NCBI GenBank assembly: GCA_000697475.1 | Contig: JNEU01001139.1 | Location: 104,395 to 168,394, forward strand | Direction: 5' to 3' | From: Lichtheimia corymbifera B2541 | Taxonomy: Eukaryota > Mucoromycota > Mucoromycetes > Mucorales > Lichtheimiaceae | Length of the DNA stretch: 64,000 nt | Shown: in pieces, positions 33,514 through 45,421 of the stretch | How the letters are laid out: each line of letters opens with the position of its first letter | Position numbering within the stretch: the stretch's first letter is position 1 | Made by a program: the position numbers and the translations under genes | Notes under the pieces: model-generated | Seen by the model: the letters and a program-made list of their open reading frames with translations, nothing else | What the model was told of the DNA's origin: nothing | The model's database searches: none

Positions 33514-35987
33514 ATGGCTGAAGACGATCGCCAAAGTGCTTCCCACCCTTCAAAACGTCAACGTGTCAGCAAGGCTTGGTATGTCTCTTCAGTGTACAAA
33601 TGGAGTGTTGATAATGTTGACTGATCGATGATAAAGTGAACAATGCCGAAGGAAAAAGGTCAAATGCGATGGTGGAATACCCCAATGCAGCAATTGTCGA
33701 GGACAAAAGCTAGAGTGCAAATACAACGAGACCACAAAAAAGGTGAGAGAAAGAGGCGGGATGATGATGATGATGTGTATATATCATTGATGATAGATCT
33801 GACATTGCATATGATATAATAGCGAGGACCACCCAAAGGATATATTGAAGCTATCGAAGGACGTATGCAACGATTAGAGGCATTGCTAAGTAGCGTTGTC
33901 CAAGAAGATGATCCAAGGTCGCAGGCCATTATGGAAGAATTGAACGCACCTTTGCATACGCCTTATGGTGAACTTGTTCGACCCAAACTGCTTGGACGTT
34001 CACAAGCGGATGAAGCATCACCGATTGCAAACAGCACCACAGCAGCAAGCACATCTTCGCAACAAGGATCACCATCATCATCAATAGCATCCAATAGCAA
34101 CTCACAACAAATGCCTATACGGCCACCCCTACCACAACCGGAGACTTGCGTGATTGAAAATCCAGACAATTTGGGTAGCCAATATACCGACGAGAACGGG
34201 CCAGTGCGGTATTATGGAAAGGCATCTGGATATTACATGCTCCGCGACAGCAAAAACTACAAACAAGGCGTGTTCAGATTCAACTCGAGTGCATATCGAA
34301 GCAACAAGACAAGCAGTTTACCGTACACTGTGGATGCATTCGCGTTGCCACCCAAGGATTTATCAGATCATTTGATCGACCTTTATTTCAAACACTTTTA
34401 CCCGCTGCTTCCCATCATGCACAAAAGGACGTTTATGGAATCTTATCAAGGCATCAATCCCAATTTACCATCCATTCCTTTGCTCTTGCTCAATTCCATC
34501 TTTGCTCTCTCTGCTCGCATCTCCCCAGATATCCGTGTACGTGCCGATCCATCACAACCTGACACTGCTGGTGACGTCTTTTTCGAACGTGCTCGTTTAT
34601 TACTGGATAATGAATGGGAAGACTTTACTGTATCCACCGTGCAATCTCTGATCCTCCTCAGCAGCCATCAAACTGGTCTTATGAATACAGTACGTGGATG
34701 GTTGTACAGTGGTTTGGTAAGTAATATCAAAGGTATACTCTTGAAGCATGATTTAACATGGATGTATCTTAGGCTTTTCGAATGATGCAAAACTTGGGAA
34801 TGAACCGCAACTGCGACAAGTGGAACATGACCGAGATTGAACGCGAGAATCGTAAACGATGCTTCTTTTGCTGCTTTGTGGTGGATCGTTTATCATGTGC
34901 CATGTTTGGTCGTACACCCATCATTGACGAGCGTGATTATGATACACCTTTTCCAACCGACAAAGACGAAGACGATCCAAGTATCATTGAAAACTTTCAC
35001 CAGTTGATCAAATTGAGTGGTACATTGGGATCTGTGTTACGCCAATTTTACACTGTTTACGGACGACATCAGCTATCCGTCATGTCAACACCGGATCGCG
35101 TTATTTCTGTGTTGGATAAGGAATTGAATGGTTGGATGGCTAAGCTACCACTGGAGATTTTATATCGACCACCCAATACACGTGCTGGTGAACGCGCGGA
35201 AGCACCATCCATTGAACGATGTCAGATGCATATGCTCTTTTATACCACACTCATTCTATTGCACCGCCTTTTTATTCCCGGTCGTTGTCAATCGGTCAAG
35301 CCATCTGTGTTCCCAGCGAATGCCATTTGCACTTATGCCGCCAACAAGATACTCGACATTTCAGTGTGCCTTATGGAAGAGGATCGGTTACAGCATATCA
35401 ATTGCTATGCATTGTATTTCATGTTCACTGCCGGCACTATCTTCATCAACGATGCTCAATCACCGGATGAAATGGCTGCGTTTGAAGCCAAGATCAATGT
35501 CAACAAGATTATGCGAGCTATGGAGCACGTGGAAAGTGTATGGAAGACATCAGCACGTCATTCAAATATTCTTGGTGAATTAGCTGGTTTACGTGATATC
35601 AACCTTGAAGAATGTGCCACTTATCAGCAACAACAACAGCTGATACAACAACAATCACCTAGCTCCTCTTCAGCAGCTATCGCTGTACCAAGCTCACCAC
35701 CCATGTATCCTGCTGAACCACCCCAACAACAACAACAACAGCAACAACAACAGCAACAACAGCCACAACAGGCCTATTCCCAAACGAGATCACAACCTGT
35801 ATTTGATTACGCCAATCCTGGTGTAAACCCATATGATCCCACTGCAGAATCACCTCCCGATGGTCAACCTTTTGATCCTATCAGTATGGCCTTTTGGAGC
35901 GTGCCAGGGTCGTTTGATCTTAATGAGTGGAACAGCTATCTCAATAGCAGTAGTCAACAACAGCAAGAGCAACAACAAGCACAGTAA
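33514..35987 (+). CDS. Zn(II)2Cys6 fungal transcription factor with fungal-specific TF domain
   Basis: Four exons (33514-33578, 33637-33742, 33823-34716, 34773-35987) sum to 2280 nt, 759 residues. The binuclear zinc cluster follows C-x2-C-x6-C-x6-C-x2-C-x6-C (CEQCRRKKVKCDGGIPQC then SNCRGQKLEC), split by the first intron at its first Cys. A linker RGPPKGYIEAIEGRMQRLEA gives a short coiled coil for dimer formation. The middle homology region runs from DLYFKHFYPLLPIMHKRTF through CFFCCFVVDRLSCAMFGRTP. The C-terminus is Gln-rich, including a run of more than ten Gln, and probably activates transcription. Layout resembles XlnR/xylanolytic-regulator relatives, but orthology is not established. An MFS transporter follows 1.1 kb downstream. 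Confidence 0.92.
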
Positions 35988-37118
35988 AAAAATACCTTTA
36001 GCTTTTGATTCGTCTATGTTTGAATAAAATATATCTTACTACGCATCAGTCTTTTTCATGCGTTTGGAAGCGTTAGAATCCTTTAATATTACTACTCATT
36101 TAATAAACGGCTTCAGTGATAATTGAACCAAGCACTTTACTTCTTGAAAAGACGAGGGACCATTACTACTACACAGCGTGCATTTGACCTCTCAGTCTGG
36201 CTCTTCTGATGTTTTCATAACCACTTCTCGGTATGGGTTGTTACATAAGATAGGCTTTCTATGAATAAGCTACGTAACCAATCTTCCTACAAGCTCAGAA
36301 ACTGCAGGTGTTTTGGTGTATGTTGATTGCACTCATCATCATGCGCACGTTGGATTATACCACCATCCTAATGATCGAATTATACACCCAATATCAACCA
36401 TTACCAAACTTTAACGCACGTGGCGGTAAATCATTTACTCTTTATTGCTAAGAGCGCTCATCGAAGTGATAATCCTATATACCGCGTATCATCAATGAGA
36501 CAAGTATAGCTCTCTGACATGTGGATTTCAACGCAAGATAGGTAATTAATTGCTGGTGGATGTCACTGTAGAAAGTCATCGAAATAAAGCGAGATGGATC
36601 ATGCAAGATGCTGTAAAGGGAAAGCAAAAGATGCGTCCCATTGGGCCAAGTCAAAGAAATGAGGACATCGCAAAGTTTTTCCATGTCTTTGGGCAACAAT
36701 GAATGGACCTCTCGGCATTGAGCTGGTGTTGTACAAAGATACTTCTTGTCAGCGAGAGTTGGACGGAAAGACCGGAAGGAGAAACCACTGGAAGATTTGG
36801 CCAATGTCAGCACTGCTGTGATTAGAAAAAGCTACTCATCGTTTACAATACTTACGCTGCTGTTTACAGCTTACAGCTTTTGTCTATGGACATGCTTCCC
36901 AATAATGTGGATTCTGCAAGACCTCAGGAATGATTTACGTATCTATACAATGCCATTGTGTTACAATCACCGGAGGCTACCACAAGCGATAAGGTGAAAA
37001 GTAACCAATTTCGGCAAATCTAGGGACTTGTTCCACAAAGGGTTCCTTCTATCCGCGATATTTCTTCCCCACGCACTCACTCACACAGGTTCCTTGCCCT
37101 TCTTCTTTTTATTATACC
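35988..37118. other. Intergenic region between regulator and MFS transporter
   Basis: 1.13 kb. One minus-strand frame of 112 codons (36475-36813) is open, listed separately with low confidence. Otherwise nothing. Confidence 0.5.
36475..36813 (-). CDS. Uncertain ORF, 112 codons
   Basis: An uninterrupted minus-strand frame starting MLTLAKSSSGFSF and containing SLLPKDMEKLCDVLISL. Composition is protein-like (no runs, mixed Leu/Ser), but I recognise no family, signal peptide or domain and see no promoter. It may be a chance frame or an exon of an unresolved gene. Confidence 0.2.
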   Translation of the reverse strand: MLTLAKSSSGFSFRSFRPTLADKKYLCTTPAQCREVHSLLPKDMEKLCDVLISLTWPNGTHLLLSLYSILHDPSRFISMTFYSDIHQQLITYLALKSTCQRAILVSLMIRGI

Positions 37119-39205
37119 ATGGAACCAGAAAAGAAATTGCCCGCCAAACAACTCTTCCTCGTATGCGCAGTACGATTTGCAGTAAGTAGTGTTCAACAAT
37201 CGAGAAGACTCAGTGGGATCGAGAAGGTCTCCATTGCTGTCAAACGTGAATGGGCAACAACTCCTTCTACGATCGTCCTCCATTCTTCAAAACACCGCGT
37301 GATTCACTCAACTATTCTCTTTGTTTAGGAACCTGTAAGCTTCTCAATCCATGTACCGTTTATCTACTTTGTAAGTCTTGTCATTGAGTGCTCTTACTGC
37401 TATCCTTACTCATGCATGATGTTATATAGATGGTGCGTGATTTTCACTTGGGCAAAGATTCTGACATTGGATACTATGTGAGTCTGATCACCACAGCATT
37501 CGCCATTTCACAAGTAATATCTGGTAAGGAATTGTGCCTTCGCAACGAGCACATGACAGTGTTGTTGTTGTTGTTGATCTGGTGATTGATGGATATGCAC
37601 ATGTGTTGTCATGTAGCCATGCCGCTGGGGATGATCTCAGATAGGGTGGGACGAAGGCCAATGGTGTTATGTGGTTTGGCTGTGGGCATTATCAGCATCT
37701 TATTCTTTGGCTTATCCAAAACTTATACATGGGCGTTGATGACCAAGATTTTGTCTGGATTACTTGTACGTGATTTATGCGATTGGATACTTTCGAATAC
37801 TGATAGCTTGTTTCTAGGACAACAACATTGCCATCATCAAGAGTATGGTATCAGAGATCAGTGCTGGGTATTCAGAAACCCAACGTGCCCGTGCATTTTC
37901 CTTGCTACAAGTTGTATTTGGATTGGGAAGCATTGTTGGTGCATTCTTGGGTGGTAAGTGGTCATATGTACAAAGGGTAAAACGGGCCAATGCTAAGTAC
38001 ACGCTTTTTTGGATTAGGTTACCTTTCAGAGCCTGTGCAAAAGTATCCCAGTCTTTTCAACAATGCTGGCCAGTTGACCGACTTTTTGAACGAATACCCT
38101 TACTTTTTACCCTGCTTTGCCGCTGCATTGATTGACACCGTGTGCTGGATCGCCGGCTTTTTATTCTTGGAGGAAACGCTTATCAAGAAAGAGGCAGATG
38201 ACAATGAGACAACTCGCCAAGAGCAAGAGAATGCGCCCTTATTGGATAATGTTGATGGCGAAACATACAGCACATTCAGTGGACAAGAGCAACAACAGCA
38301 AGAAGTCAAACCAAAGAGACCATTCAGTGATGTGTTGACACCCGCAGTTGTCCCCATTTGTGCCATTTATGCCATGACCGCATACCAGAACGTCTTTTAT
38401 GATGGTAAGGGAAATGTGTGTTATTTAGGTACTGGAAGCTAATACTATGATTTAATGGATAGAATTATTACCGACATGGTCAGCTACTGAAAGGGATACA
38501 GGCGGTCTTGGGCTCAATTCAAGTGAAATTGGCACTGTGCTCTCCATAGGAGGATTCGTGACACTCTTTGTGCAATTCTTTTTATATCATCGGTTGACTG
38601 AACGTTTGGGCACGATTCGTCTTTTCCGCTCTGCACTTTTTTTGAGCATCTTTGTGTATGCGGTACAAGGATGTGTACGGTATTTGGCTGATATCCCTGA
38701 TTTGCACGGCAATTCAACCAAGACATGGCTCTTTGCTGGTCTCATGACTGAAATGGCGCTCAAGACTATTTGCCAAACGATTGCCATGACTGGATCCATT
38801 ATCCTAATCAATAATGCTGCCAAAAGACAAGACTCCTTAGCTACCATCAATGCTCTCTCACAATGTAAGTTGAATTTTCAAGATGGATGGACGAATGAAT
38901 TGAGACTAACCATGTGGTTTGTTGCACAAATTAGGTTGTTCAAGCGCAATGCGTGCCTTGGGACCAGCAACATGCGGCTTTATTTGGTCAACGTAAAGTG
39001 TCATCATTCACCTACACCACGTGTCGTCTCATTGTGAATCTGACAATGAATGTGATTTTACTTTTGTAGGACTATTGCTGCGGTATGGCTTCCGTTCACA
39101 GTGCGGGCACATCTCACTTGGATTATCTTGGCATGTATTGCCGTCACCACATTCTTATTCAGCGTGAAGCTCAAGCCCGAATACTATGTATCCAAGGCAC
39201 GTTGA
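37119..39205 (+). CDS. Major facilitator superfamily transporter, DHA/ZIF-like
   Basis: Nine exons (37119-37181, 37330-37371, 37430-37523, 37617-37765, 37818-37953, 38018-38404, 38463-38864, 38935-38992, 39070-39205) sum to 1467 nt, 488 residues. The loop motif GMISDRVGRRP after the second hydrophobic span is the classic MFS signature. Later spans include SLLQVVFGLGSIVGAFLGG and TWIILACIAVTTFLFSV, about 12 in total. The central cytoplasmic loop is long, acidic and Gln-rich (EQENAPLLDNVDGETYS). It resembles the fungal/plant zinc-induced-facilitator-like group (yeast YCR023C relatives); substrate unknown. The preceding Zn2Cys6 gene could be its regulator, but there is no direct evidence. Confidence 0.92.
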
Positions 39206-39295
39206 AAACGTACGTATAGAATGGGATGTAATTTATTCATGTAAATTTGATTGTGGATATGAATACAATAAATTAGAAAACTGAATAGTCGATGG

Positions 39296-39526
39296 CTACG
39301 TCTTGGGATTTTGAGGAGGAGCTTGTGGCTGTGGCGAGGACATCATCACTGGCTGCGGATAGTAAACCATGATCATTGGAGTGGAAGGAACGGCAGCATA
39401 GTAACAGCTATACTGTGGTTGCATTGGTGGCGCTTCTTGTTGAGGTGGATTTGGTTCCGGAGGCGGCGTTGACGACGACTTGAATGTACGAATACCGAAT
39501 GGATCGGTGAAGAGATGATGCGTCAT
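39296..39526 (-). CDS. Small Pro/Gln-rich protein
   Basis: A frame of 76 residues starting MTHHLFTDPFGIRTFKSS, then Pro-rich (TPPPEPNPPQQEAPP), a YYAAVPSTPMIMVYYPQP segment, and a PQPQAPPQNPKT end. A TATA-like box on the same strand (39584-39592) lies about 58 bp upstream, which favours a real transcript. It ends 90 bp from the convergent transporter stop. No family recognised; it may be disordered. Confidence 0.45.
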   Translation of the reverse strand: MTHHLFTDPFGIRTFKSSSTPPPEPNPPQQEAPPMQPQYSCYYAAVPSTPMIMVYYPQPVMMSSPQPQAPPQNPKT

Positions 39527-42309
39527 TGTAAATTGTGATGATGAAGGACAACAATTCGACCCATTGACCGCAACATACACCACATTTATATACGACCTGA
39601 TTCCGCGGGTGGTGCCAGCTTTGTTTATGTCATCGACAAGATGTATAATGGATGAAGAAGAGTGTGATCAGCCAAGGACCAATCGATGACGAAGGCTTGA
39701 ACGACAAACCGATGAACATCACTTGAAGGAAGCCATCAATCACGATCACAAGGCTGTGTAACGTGCTGTGGATACGTTTCATAGTCCTTATTGTGGTTCC
39801 CTTTCACACGATTCCAACTTGGCTTTACGAAAAGGCGCCACCATTTGATCATTGATGTGTTGTGCGCAGCAAATTGTGGTGCCCTTCCCAATATCACGCA
39901 CCCCGGCAATGGTGCTTTTCTCCAAAAAAGAATATTCCCTACTTCGGCTATGCGATCTCTGAACACATGTATATATCATCCTTAGCCATTAGTTACATCC
40001 AATTCATCGATAGCATTACCGTCGCTGACACTATAAAAAAGATAAAACAAAATCAGGGACATTGATATTAGAGTGCACCTCTTGTGTTGGATAAAAAAGG
40101 AGATGATAATGGTATGCGTATAAGTCTTTATCACAGTATGTACCTGAGTTGGTATTCTCAGGTTTTTTCAAACGAGTATTATACAAGGTTGAGACAACAG
40201 CTTCTCCCCGTTTTTGTCAATATGATAAATGGTGACTCTCCCCTATGCATGGTGTAGCTGAAGGGAAAAAGAGCACAGAAGAATAGGATAGTATTATAAG
40301 AAAGTTTAGAGCATTCAAGTAAGTGACAGGTTCATGCATCTGTAGGGGGGTGGGAACGTTCAGCTACGGGAGACCGCGAAGAGACCATCGCTTGGGATGG
40401 GTGGCAAGAGTATACATACAGGGTTAAGCCTGTGCTCCCCTAGTTGTCAAAAGCGCTGTGTCACCGTATCACTTGAGGCACTGAGCGCTCAATCGCTATT
40501 TCAATTGTTCCGATTTGACAAGTTGATTCGAGTCACTGGGAGACGGCTGCTGTAACAGGCTCCCAGCTCTCTCCTTACTCGCACTCTCTCTGAACCATCA
40601 TCATGCAAAAATACCACCCCCAATCCTCCAACACCCATTTGCCACTGGTGGCAAAAAAGGGTGAGATGCACTTCCAAGATCAATCAGTGCGTTTATTACG
40701 CAAACTGATAATAACTTTTTATCAAGCAAGGTAAATGCACTTGCTCTTTTTCTTTATAATGGAGCATGATCTACAGTTCTTCAATAATGACATTAGAGTT
40801 ATAAAACCTAAACAATATTCTGTATATCAGTCCAAGTGTGTGTCCTAACCGCTGTTCTTGCATACATGCACGAAAAAAGGAGCTGATCGAGAAACAACAA
40901 CACAGGGGTGATTATCTGAGTAACCCTTTGCTCTCTTCTCTTCGGAAGTATTTGATCGCGAAAATGCTTGAAGAAGGGGTGAATGTTATCAAAGGGGCAA
41001 GAGCCGCCACCATTTCAAGCTGGTCTGCTGTCCAAATGTTTGTCAACAAAGCATGGCAAGGATGAAGGTGGTTATGGTGTTTGTTTATTGTTCATAGTAT
41101 TATAACCTTGCATCATCCGCATATGACATGTGTACATCCTCCACTGCATGATGCGCAGTAACCTTTACATAGATACGCCCACCATTAAACACTCGATCAA
41201 AATGCGAATGGATGTATCAATCCGAGCTGCATCCGGAAGAAGGAGTCGGCACTAGACTAAAGTCCACATCATCTGAGAAGAGAATGACCATACCAAGGTT
41301 GCCATAGCCTGGGCCAGAAACAGGTTTTCAACAAGTCTTTGCATCAACTGACACTTTGCGCAAGGAGCACTCGGCTCTGCGTTTGACACTGGACACACTC
41401 AGCATACAGGGGGATGAGGATGGGTCCTCAAGGGACGCTCTTGTCACACACAAGTCATGCATCTACACCCCACTATTGTACCACACATACACACAACACA
41501 CACATCCTACGCCAATTGCCTTTGTATCATTCATATTGTAAGGAATCGATTGATGGGTGAACCTTGGATCTATGTGGGTGTAAGCCACAAAACATACATG
41601 CACACAAGACGCATTTTGCTATGACCCAACATAAAAGAGAGTAGCTTATTAAAGAAGACCTCATGTGTGTGGCAGTGGCAACATAAAGTTTTTATGCCTC
41701 TTTTTTTTCCATTTATTTCTTTTTACACACACCAAACGATCATGTGCATATTATGTATGCAAACGAATGCACATCCACAAAAAGTGGTAGTTAGATTATG
41801 CCGGCAAACGTATCTTGGTATCGTGACGCTCGATGACTTGACATGATGCATTCATTATCAGCCGTAACCTCACAAACCAAAGTAACCATCCTCCTTACGC
41901 ATGCGTAAAGTTCAATTACTTGACCTCTTTTTCTAAGTTCTGATTTGTGCATGCGCTCTCGACCTCTATCTTAATGCTCGTACATAGCTGCTGATCGATC
42001 GTTTTACATAAACAAATCAGCAACTGACTACTAGCATCGATCACATTATCGTCTTTCGATGATATCAATATCTCATACTAGCACGTTTGCCACTTCAATG
42101 CGGAAGGTAGCTTTATGGAAGAGGGGCTACGGCAAGGAGATAATATTTGGGGTTTGATAAAAGATATCAAACATAGGCTGCAAGTGAGGAAGCGAGGAGG
42201 CATATCTTGCACATTAGGGGAGCGAAATGTGCTACATTATAAAAACTCAACCTTTCCGAATCACAAAATTTGTCCACATCTCTTCTCTTTTTTCTTTTAC
42301 ACACACAGC
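39527..42309. other. 2.8-kb interval upstream of the CarRP-like gene; no carB
   Basis: I searched by eye for phytoene desaturase (a dinucleotide-binding start and a long minus-strand frame), since carB commonly sits head-to-head with carRP in Mucorales. No such frame exists. The longest frames are about 75 codons and look random. A CA-rich run lies near 41483-41502. Confidence 0.5.
42238..42244 (+). promoter_or_regulatory. TATA box of the CarRP-like gene
   Basis: TATAAAA at 42238-42244, 66 bp before the chosen ATG at 42310. It supports that start over the in-frame upstream ATG at 42115, which would lie before the TATA box. Confidence 0.5.
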
Positions 42310-44319
42310 ATGAACACACAGGTGGTGTATGCGTTAATCACTTTTATGATTGCATTGGTTCTCTATCGGCCATTTGCCACGCGCTTGGATCATGTGCGAT
42401 ACACTATCTTTTGCTTGCTTGCTTTTGTTGCACCCATGTCCTCACAGCTGTTCTATACGCCATCCTTCTACGGGATTGACATAAGCAACCTCCACCACAA
42501 TTACACCATCGACCGGTTTTCTTTGATGGGTGCTCTCGGTTCAACACAATATCAACATCATGAATCACAACACCTACTTCAAAATGGGCTTCTTCAGGAT
42601 AACATCATCCTAGCTTTGCTCACAGGAACAACAATCACAGTCTGCGGAATCCTCTCTCGCTGGGACTTTCCTATTTTGTATGTCAAGCCTGAAGCCCATT
42701 ACATGGTTGACATTGCTTATCGTCACGTGCCTTCGATCTTCTTAGTGATTGCTGCTTTTATTCATCGGTATGTATATATATGCATTTGCATTCACTACCA
42801 TCTCGTAATATTAAACCTTCTCTTTTATAGAAGCAATCAAGGATATCAAGAAGCGAAGGATAACATGCAACACCAAGTTGCTTGTTTCCTTGCACCGTTG
42901 CTAGCTGGTGTTTTTTACTTTGCTGGCACATATCTTTTCCGGCGATGGCACATAACCATGGCAGCATCCTTCATTCCAGCCACGATTTGGACGCTTTCCA
43001 AGAACCCAAGTACCCATTCAATTTTTTCTCAATGGTCATTTTATGACTGGTTGGCATGCACATTGATGATCACAGGTGCAACGATGATGCTTGATTATTT
43101 TGACGCGATCCTCAACACGTATCCCTACCTTGTCACCAACTCAGCCAAGCAACGTGAAGCTATCCAAGATCCTGCACGTGCACCTTATTGGCTTGCATTA
43201 GGCGAGCTCGTATTGTGCCTTTCTTCTGAGCGTGAGCTCAACCCACTTCCCATACATGATATGCAAGAAGCTATCAAAAAGCTAGGTCACTCAGGACGTT
43301 CTTGGAAAACAATGTCTATTCTTTTCCCAAGCAACCTTCGACAAGAAATGTGCATGTTGTATGCCTGGTTCCGCTTATGCGATGACCTCGTGGATGACGC
43401 TGATGAATACAAAGAAGGCCGTTTTGCGTTGAATTTGATCCGCACTTTTTTGGATGAGTCATTCAATGGTCCTGATGACGACTTGAAAACTTGCACTAGC
43501 GAGGCTGGAAGGTTGGCTATGCAAGATCCAAGCTTACCATTCCTTGATTGGGATTACCTGGATGCTCATCTCACTTCCGATCGTCTTGCTGTTTTCCGTT
43601 GTTTTGCTCGTCAAGCTTTCATGCTGTGCCCCAAGGCTGCTAATGCACTTACCGATGCTTGGGCAATTGATCTCAAGAAAAAGCCGCTGAAAACTGAAGA
43701 GAGCGTCAAGAACTATGCAAGCTTGATCTCGGGTCGATTCGCTGAGTTGTGTACCTGTGTTATCATGTACAAGACGGGTCATGGCAATTGGAATGGCGAT
43801 GACTTTGAAGCACGCGATTCAACTGTACTACATCGTGCTCGTGCAACTGGTCAATGTTTACAATTGGTCAACATTGCACGTGATATCGTCGCTGACAGCC
43901 ATGAGGGCCGATGCTATGTGCCGTTGAAATTTATGCGCGATCAATCAATATATACCACTCTCAAGACACGTCGCCCCGATGTCGTTGGTTCAAAAGTACT
44001 CAAGGGCTACGCACTCAACATTCTTGGCCTTGCTGATAGCTTGGTCCCCCAAGGTCATCTTGGTATAAATGGTCTTCCTTTCGAAGTGCGTGATGGTGTA
44101 AGAGCCGCTTTTGAGATTTATCTTGCCATTGGACCTGCATTACGAGAGGCAGAAAACTTTCCCATTCGTGCCAAGGTTCCAAAGTCTCGACAAAAGATGA
44201 TTGCCTTCAGCTGTATCTATGGCTTATATGGTTTGCGGCAAAAGTCCATGAGCGCTATTCGTAGCCTTGTCCACCCATTTGGTCTCAGCTACTACCAAAA
44301 GCCAAATCCCTCTTTTTGA
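42310..44319 (+). CDS. CarRP-like protein: divergent lycopene-cyclase half fused to phytoene synthase
   Basis: Two exons (42310-42767, 42831-44319) sum to 1947 nt, 648 residues. The 63-nt intron is a multiple of three, so the unspliced frame also stays open. Residues 1 to about 260 are hydrophobic with several membrane spans and align in layout with the CarRP/CrtYd cyclase half (anchor SRWDFPILYVKPE). The P-x-E-E motifs expected twice there are absent: the matching places read LLQDNIILALLTG and SFYDWLACTLMITG. The C-terminal half is a good phytoene synthase, with SWKTMSILFPSNLRQ, the Asp motif LCDDLVDDADE, YASLISGRFAELC, and the second motif QLVNIARDIVADSHEGRCYVP. It should condense two GGPP to phytoene; cyclisation looks unlikely. 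It may be a paralogue rather than the main carRP. Confidence 0.88.
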   Translation: MNTQVVYALITFMIALVLYRPFATRLDHVRYTIFCLLAFVAPMSSQLFYTPSFYGIDISNLHHNYTIDRFSLMGALGSTQYQHHESQHLLQNGLLQDNIILALLTGTTITVCGILSRWDFPILYVKPEAHYMVDIAYRHVPSIFLVIAAFIHRYVYICICIHYHLVILNLLFYRSNQGYQEAKDNMQHQVACFLAPLLAGVFYFAGTYLFRRWHITMAASFIPATIWTLSKNPSTHSIFSQWSFYDWLACTLMITGATMMLDYFDAILNTYPYLVTNSAKQREAIQDPARAPYWLALGELVLCLSSERELNPLPIHDMQEAIKKLGHSGRSWKTMSILFPSNLRQEMCMLYAWFRLCDDLVDDADEYKEGRFALNLIRTFLDESFNGPDDDLKTCTSEAGRLAMQDPSLPFLDWDYLDAHLTSDRLAVFRCFARQAFMLCPKAANALTDAWAIDLKKKPLKTEESVKNYASLISGRFAELCTCVIMYKTGHGNWNGDDFEARDSTVLHRARATGQCLQLVNIARDIVADSHEGRCYVPLKFMRDQSIYTTLKTRRPDVVGSKVLKGYALNILGLADSLVPQGHLGINGLPFEVRDGVRAAFEIYLAIGPALREAENFPIRAKVPKSRQKMIAFSCIYGLYGLRQKSMSAIRSLVHPFGLSYYQKPNPSF

Positions 44320-45421
44320 ATCTTTTCATCCATCCGTAATCGCCACATCATATCTTCTCGTGTAATCATTTATCCCTTTCTAGTCAATGCTGCTTTTTGT
44401 GTATATCTTCTTTTAATGTATAAAGCTTAGTATATCACCAAATTTACGTCGTCTTATCATTGGGGAGCTGGTGGGGGATTGTGTGGGGAAAACGGACATG
44501 TTGGGTTGATTGTCGGGGACAATCAATCAATGCTCCACAATCATCAGCTGATGATGGCTATCATGTAAAGGACCTTTTGTTCTTAATCATTCCTATCTAC
44601 ATCCGGCGTCCAATCAATGATGGACCTGTTTGAATAGCGTGTGGCACATGTAGATCACTTTGTATCATAGTCTGTCGGCCTCTCAGTCTTCTCCTTGCTT
44701 CACAAATCGAATAGCTTTAAACTTTCTTTGCCATTGAGCACGAGCTGCACAAATGATATGTGCTACCATGCTGCTTCAGATGTTTCATGTCATGCCTTGC
44801 TTTTGTTTGTCCATGCCTTTATATTTACTATTGCTGTTATACAAGAGCGAAACGTGAAAACAACCACCCAGAGATGTCTTTGAGCAAGGAGTGGGTGTGA
44901 TGTTTTGAAAAGATCACGCTGTTGCCATTACCTTGTCCCGCACCAGTCAAAATCCAGCAGCGGAGGAACAAAGAGGTGCTTGGTTGTCCATGGAAGCACA
45001 AGCCCTTATTAGGGCACACACCCCGCTTTCATTGCTCAAAGGGGGCATAATGAAAAAATAACGAGACACCACGTCTCCAAATTTATGAAATGCAATTATA
45101 TAACGATGAACATAACGAAGATGCAAAGAAAAGTATGCAAGGTGCATTTGTTTGTATGTGTGTGCCATTTGCGTGTGAGCATATACAATGGCCTCATTTG
45201 CTTATTTACACGTGCGCTTTTATTTTCGTTCGCTCACATACGCTTTTGCAAGAGGTTAATGGTTATTTTTATCAGCCGCAGGACCATACATGGCAATCTA
45301 CGGCTGTCAAATCATCAATCACCACCGAAATAACTGCTATATAAACAAATAAACCTATTTGCAGAGAGGGACTCCTTTCTCGCATCTCTCTTTCCATTTC
45401 TCTCCCTTTCTCTACACACCC
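44320..45421. other. Intergenic, 1.1 kb
   Basis: No gene supported. Ends with the TATA box and CT-rich leader of the next gene. Confidence 0.5.
45338..45345 (+). promoter_or_regulatory. TATA box of the GPI-anchored protein gene
   Basis: TATATAAA at 45338-45345, 77 bp before the ATG at 45422, followed by a CT-rich leader. Confidence 0.5.

Noticed and set aside
42115..42309. Upstream in-frame ATG extending the CarRP-like protein by 65 residues
   Set aside because: The added stretch is not hydrophobic or family-like, and a TATA box (42238-42244) lies inside it.
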